This document shows, piece after piece, positions 60,456-64,000 of a stretch of 64,000 nt of DNA. A program made the translations under genes and the position numbers. Source of the DNA: Prochilodus magdalenae (lineage: Eukaryota; Chordata; Actinopteri; Characiformes; Prochilodontidae); the NCBI GenBank assembly GCA_024036415.1, contig JAMWET010003070.1, positions 341,501-405,500 of the forward strand. The letters run 5' to 3'. The notes under the pieces are model-generated. The model saw only the letters and a program-made list of their open reading frames with translations, was not told the origin of the DNA and did not search any database. Positions within the stretch are counted from its first letter, which is position 1, and each line of letters starts with the position of its first letter.

Positions 60456-62786
60456 TTATGAAACAATTGATTGCGACTGAAAGAGTCGGAGTCCATCAGA
60501 TCACTTTCCAGGCTTCCATCAAACCTACAATATGAAAAAAAGAGAAGAATGAGAACTAACACCAGGTGCCCTTTATACTGAGCTCCACTGACCATACATG
60601 AGCACTCTGTAGGTCTACTGTTCCAGACTGTAGTCCATCTGTTTCTCTGTATACTCTATTACCCTGCTCTTCAGTGGTCAGGACCCTCACAGAGCCATCA
60701 CAGAGCAAGTATTATGTAGGTGGTGGATCATTCTCAGCACTGCAGTGACACTGACGTGGTGGTGGTGTGTTAGTGTGTGTTGTGCTGGTGTGAGTGGATC
60801 AGACACAGCAGTGCTGCTGGAGTGTTTAAACACTGTGTCCACTCACTGTCCACTCTATTAGACACTCCTACCTTGCTGGTCCACTTTGTAGATGTACAGT
60901 CAGAGATAACAGCTCATCTGCTAAACAGTGCAGCGTTGGCCATCCTCTAGTCCTTAATCAGTCGGCACAAGACGCTGCTGACTGGATAGTTTTGGTTGAT
61001 GGACGATTCTTAGTCCAGTAGTGACACTGAGGTGTCCAGCAGCACTGCTGTGTCTGTTTCACTCACACCAGCACCACACACACTAACACACCACCAACAC
61101 GTCAGTGTCACTGCAGTGTTGAGAATGATCCACCACCCACATAATACCGGCTCTGTGGTGGTCCTGTGGGGGTCCTGACCACTGAAGAGCAGGGTAATTC
61201 GCTGTGTGCGCAAGATGGCGTCTCTTAATTTCCGGTTTATGGTTGGTATGCATCACTGTTTCCGGTCGTAGTAGTTGTGAGGAGAATTGAGCGAATCTGT
61301 GGAAAGCAATAGCAATCATGAGTGTTTTTAAGATAAAGGAGAAACGACGAGAAGAAGAAGACGTCTCTACATTGCCGTGTGCCTCTGTGTGCTAATTCTT
61401 CAAGGTACAACTTAGCTTTCATAGATTTCCAGAGGATCCTGAGGTGCGGGCTCGGTGGCTTACACAGATTTGTAGGGACAACTTCAGCCCCCTTCAAAGT
61501 ACACACGTCTGTAGTAGGCATTTCAACACAGGCGACTTTGTTGTGACAGCCGTGGGAAAGAGAAAACTCAACAAAGGAGCGGTGCCCTGTCTTTTTGCCT
61601 GGAACGATTACAGCATGCCCGCACCAAGGCTTAATGTTTGGCAACGTCGGCCGAGATGCCCTTCCCTGGTGTTGGCAGCGCCTGACACCGACCAAGTGAT
61701 GGAAGTGCAGATAGCGCCCGATCACGATTACAGCATTACTCCGACGACCTCAGCAATGGCAGATGCTTTGGCAAACGAGAACGAAGCACTGAAGAGAAAA
61801 AGACAGGAGCTACAACACCAGCTTGAAGCTTCACAACTGCAGTCCTGTTTTGGGCTGCAATGGCTTGCAGGATCAGACGAAGACATTCGACGAAGCCTGA
61901 ATGATGTGCTGAACATCACCGATGGTTACTTTTGGCAAGTCTTGAAGACGTCGCGTGTAAAATGCCATTTTGCGTGCCGACCGGTGGAAAGCGGAAATGC
62001 TTGTGCTTACCAAACTTAGAACCGGAAACCGGAAACGTTGCCCTACGCAACTAGCCAATACAGTATACAGAGGAACTGATGGACTACAGTCTGTTAGTGT
62101 AGAACTGCAAAGAGCTCCTATGTGGTCACTGGAGCTGATAACTTGGACAATGAGTGTAGTCACATGGAGATAGTCAGCCAGTACATGATGTATGACTAGT
62201 TTCTGATAAACTGACCAATCAAAACAGGCCAACATTACTGAGCAAATATTCTGCAATAAAATTAAGCATGTAATAACATGGATTACAATCTCATGTCGGA
62301 CAAGCATCTGAATCTTCTTATATTGGGTTCCTTGTCATACTTACACAGTCTGTGTGTGCAGGACTTCTGTATCCTCATAAATCAGCTCCTCTAGAACATC
62401 CACCTCAACGCCCACCACCAGCGTCTTCCTCACTGAACAAGCAAAAGCTACAGTCAGTCACTCACAGACACGCTGTCCTACTGTCCTACAGAGGAAATGC
62501 ATCTGCCGCTACGTTAGACTGATAGACTGACCATTAAAGCAGTGAGGAGGCACACACAGACACTGGTTGGTTGCCTCATTGCTCGATCTCGGGCACGCTG
62601 TGCTGCATGAGTATAAGCAGTCATCCATCCATCCTGATGCTTCATTTGTTCTTTGGCTTCCTGGAAGGTGAGACACTCCAGGAACATCTTCCCCGTCATC
62701 ATCGGTTTGGTGGGACGATTCCATCCAGACGCCTTGGTGCTCATGCTCCTGTCCGACATAGGGCTCTCCAAAATCTTGTCCAGCAA
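60456..62786 (-). CDS. 3' end of an unrecognised gene (three coding exons, partial)
   Basis: Minus-strand exons 62564-62786, 62345-62432 and 60456-60525 join in phase. Acceptors are CTGCTTTACAG, TTGCTTGTTCAG and ATATTGTAG; donors are the weak GTGTCT and the strong GTAAGT. Together they give 126 residues ending at TAA. The first exon starts LLDKILESPMSDRSMSTKAS, contains a KMFLECLTFQEAKEQM helix-like stretch and ends basic (AAQRARDRAMRQPT). The second reads RKTLVVGVEVDVLEELIYED...; the third is acidic and Ser-rich (FDGSLESDLMDSDSFQSQS). No known domain or family is recognised. The other frames of exon 1 are open but cannot continue across the next junction. Upstream coding exons must lie beyond 62,786, probably outside the window. 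The 1.8-kb intron holds nested transposons. Confidence 0.55.
60570..62172. mobile_element. Foldback DNA element (family D), copy 2, split by a THAP element
   Basis: The left arm (about 60,600-60,890) and right arm (61,015-61,198 plus 62,057-62,172) are inverted copies. They share TACCCTGCTCTTCAGTGGTC against GACCACTGAAGAGCAGGGTA, and 'ACTGTAGTCCATCTGTTTCT' against its complement. The centre includes 'GATGTACAGTCAGAGATAAC'. The right arm is interrupted by 858 bp at 61,199-62,056. Confidence 0.8.
61199..62056 (+). pseudogene. Decayed THAP-domain transposon inserted in the foldback element
   Basis: The main frame (61,395-62,019) encodes LSFHRFPEDPEVRARWLTQI, a CSRH motif and the KGAVPCLF box of a THAP (C2CH zinc finger, DNA-binding) domain. 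A Glu/Lys/Gln coiled coil follows (ALANENEALKRKRQELQHQL), then FGLQWLAGSDEDIR, similar to the start of transposases that pair a THAP finger with a DDE domain. The first Cys pair (HCRVPLC, from 61,370) is in another frame, so a one-base loss lies near 61,410. No ATG opens that frame, and the catalytic DDE domain is absent. Ends GCTGTGTGCG and (complement) GCTAGTTGCG form imperfect inverted repeats; AAT flanks both sides. Confidence 0.75.
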
Positions 62787-63010
62787 CTGTAAAGCAGGAA
62801 TCTGTCTCGATCTCCACGTACTCGTGGGTTAAATCACCATCACCTGAAAGACAACCATCATGAAAGACACAAAATAGGACAGGTAGCCCCCACAGACTCC
62901 ACCGATGAACCATCATAGTTCAGTTGCTGAAATGTCAGTCAGTGCATGGACTCAAATTTCTTTACAGTGTTGGTAATATGAATCTGGGGTTCCTGGTCTG
63001 GTGCAGGTTT
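62787..63010. other. Sequence upstream of the last recognised exon of the minus-strand gene
   Basis: A second acceptor-like TGTCTTTCAG (about 62,845-62,854) could lengthen the exon, but the frame needed for the downstream exons meets a TAA there. I therefore placed the exon start at 62,786. Confidence 0.4.
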
Positions 63011-63698
63011 ACTAACCACCAGACCAGACATTACAGACTGCTTAACTGCACACACTGACCACCAGAACATTACAGACTGCAGACCACCAGAACATTGCTT
63101 AACTGCACCACACTGACTGACTTAACTGCCAGAGACCATCAACATTACATGACCATCAGACATAACATTACTGCTTAACTGCCCAACTGCACAGACTGAC
63201 CATGTACACCCTGACAGAACATTACAGACTGCTTAACTGCACAGACTGACCACCAGAACACATTACAGAGTGCTTAACTGACCCCAGAACATTGACCATC
63301 ACTGGAACATTACATACTGCACACTGACTGCTTAACTGTACACACTGACCACCAGAACATTACAGACTGCTTAACTGCACAGACTGACCACCAGAACATT
63401 ACAGACTGCTTAACTGCACAGACTGACCACCAGAACATTACAGACTGCTTAACTGCACACACTGACCACCAGGACATTACAGACTGCTTAACTGCACAGA
63501 CTGACCACCAGGACATTACAGACTGCTTAACTGCACAGACTGACCACCAGAACATTACAGACTGCTTAACTGCACAGACTGACCACCAGGACATTACAGA
63601 CTGCTTACCTGCACAGACTGACCACCAGAACATTACAGACTGCTTAACTGCAAAGACTGACCACCAGGACATTACAGACTGCTTAACTGCACAGTCTG
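63010..63698. repeat. 39-nt minisatellite
   Basis: The unit is CAGACTGCTTAACTGCACAG followed by ACTGACCACCAGAACATTA. It is irregular and scrambled at 63,010-63,330, then eight or nine near-perfect copies to 63,698. Because 39 is a multiple of three, a spurious SWWSVCAVKQSVM frame stays open on the minus strand. Confidence 0.95.
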
Positions 63699-63704
63699 AG
63701 TCTT

Positions 63705-63870
63705 ATTTTCCCTCTATTCTTTTCTTCCTTATTTAATACTTTATTTATATTGTAGGTGTTAGTACTTGTAGTCCGGGAAGTGGTGCAGAGAAGGAGCTTC
63801 ATCGTACAGTGGAACTGCCTGTCTCTCTGTGTATATGACAATAAACTCTTGAAATTTGAATATGTTGGCG
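63705..63870 (+). repeat. LINE-like 3' end
   Basis: 'CATCGTACAGTGGAACTGCC' TGTCTCTCTGTGTATATGACAATAAACTCTTGAA is the standard tail of fish LINE elements. Confidence 0.6.
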
Positions 63871-64000
63871 TGTGTAGACTGTATGTAGACCTGGTGTAAC
63901 GATTCAGGTCCCATTGCCCAGCCTTGCTTATAACCCCAGGGTTACCTCAAGTCTTGTAAAGATGATTGTGGTCATGTTGTGGACTCACTAGACACTTACT

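Noticed and set aside
62509..62916. 135-residue minus-strand frame (GDGDLTHEYVEIETD...)
   Set aside because: Open and protein-like, but at the shared donor it continues into a stop in the next exon. The frame starting at 62,786 is the one that continues in phase.
63310..63672. 120-residue repeated Trp/Ser/Val frame on the minus strand
   Set aside because: The 39-nt minisatellite unit is divisible by three, so one frame stays open by arithmetic.

Overview
The window is vertebrate genomic DNA, almost certainly from a teleost fish. Two genes can be rebuilt exon by exon with GT-AG introns, and their proteins match vertebrate families from end to end. The DNA between them has the repeat mix usual in fish: SINE copies, LINE tails, Tc1-like fragments, MITEs, and long (TC)n and (CA)n tracts. 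An otophysan (characin or catfish type) is my guess from the look of the dispersed repeats; this is not proven.

Layout. At 0.43-2.43 kb there are up to three 3'-terminal coding exons on the + strand. The first resembles the C-terminus of BBS9, which lies directly upstream of BMPER in mammals. From 7,283 to 33,026 (+) runs bmper (crossveinless-2), complete in 14 coding exons and 669 aa, with a CpG-rich promoter region before it and its 3' UTR after it. From 58,631 down to 35,921 (-) runs nt5c3a (cytosolic pyrimidine 5'-nucleotidase), complete in 9 coding exons and 331 aa. bmper and nt5c3a converge tail to tail, with candidate poly(A) signals about 0.9 kb apart. From 62,786 down to 60,456 (-) lie the last three coding exons of a gene I do not recognise; its 5' part is outside the window. 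The big intron of that gene holds a foldback repeat into which a decayed THAP-domain transposon has inserted.

Functional picture. BMPER is a secreted modulator of BMP signalling. NT5C3A is an intracellular HAD-type nucleotidase. BBS9 is a BBSome subunit. They share a chromosomal neighbourhood (human 7p14) but no pathway, so this is conserved synteny and not an operon. In human the order is NT5C3A(-), RP9(-), BBS9(+), BMPER(+). Here nt5c3a sits beyond the 3' end of bmper, so one breakpoint or translocation separates the two arrangements.

I found no bacterial-type system, CRISPR array or functional RNA gene. The observations most worth a second look are: the unrecognised minus-strand gene; the nested THAP element with its frameshift; the phase-compatible alternative terminal exons at the left edge; duplicated intron blocks on both sides of the bmper VWD exon; a TC-rich block flanked by 24-bp direct repeats; and two long minisatellites with 35-nt and 39-nt units.
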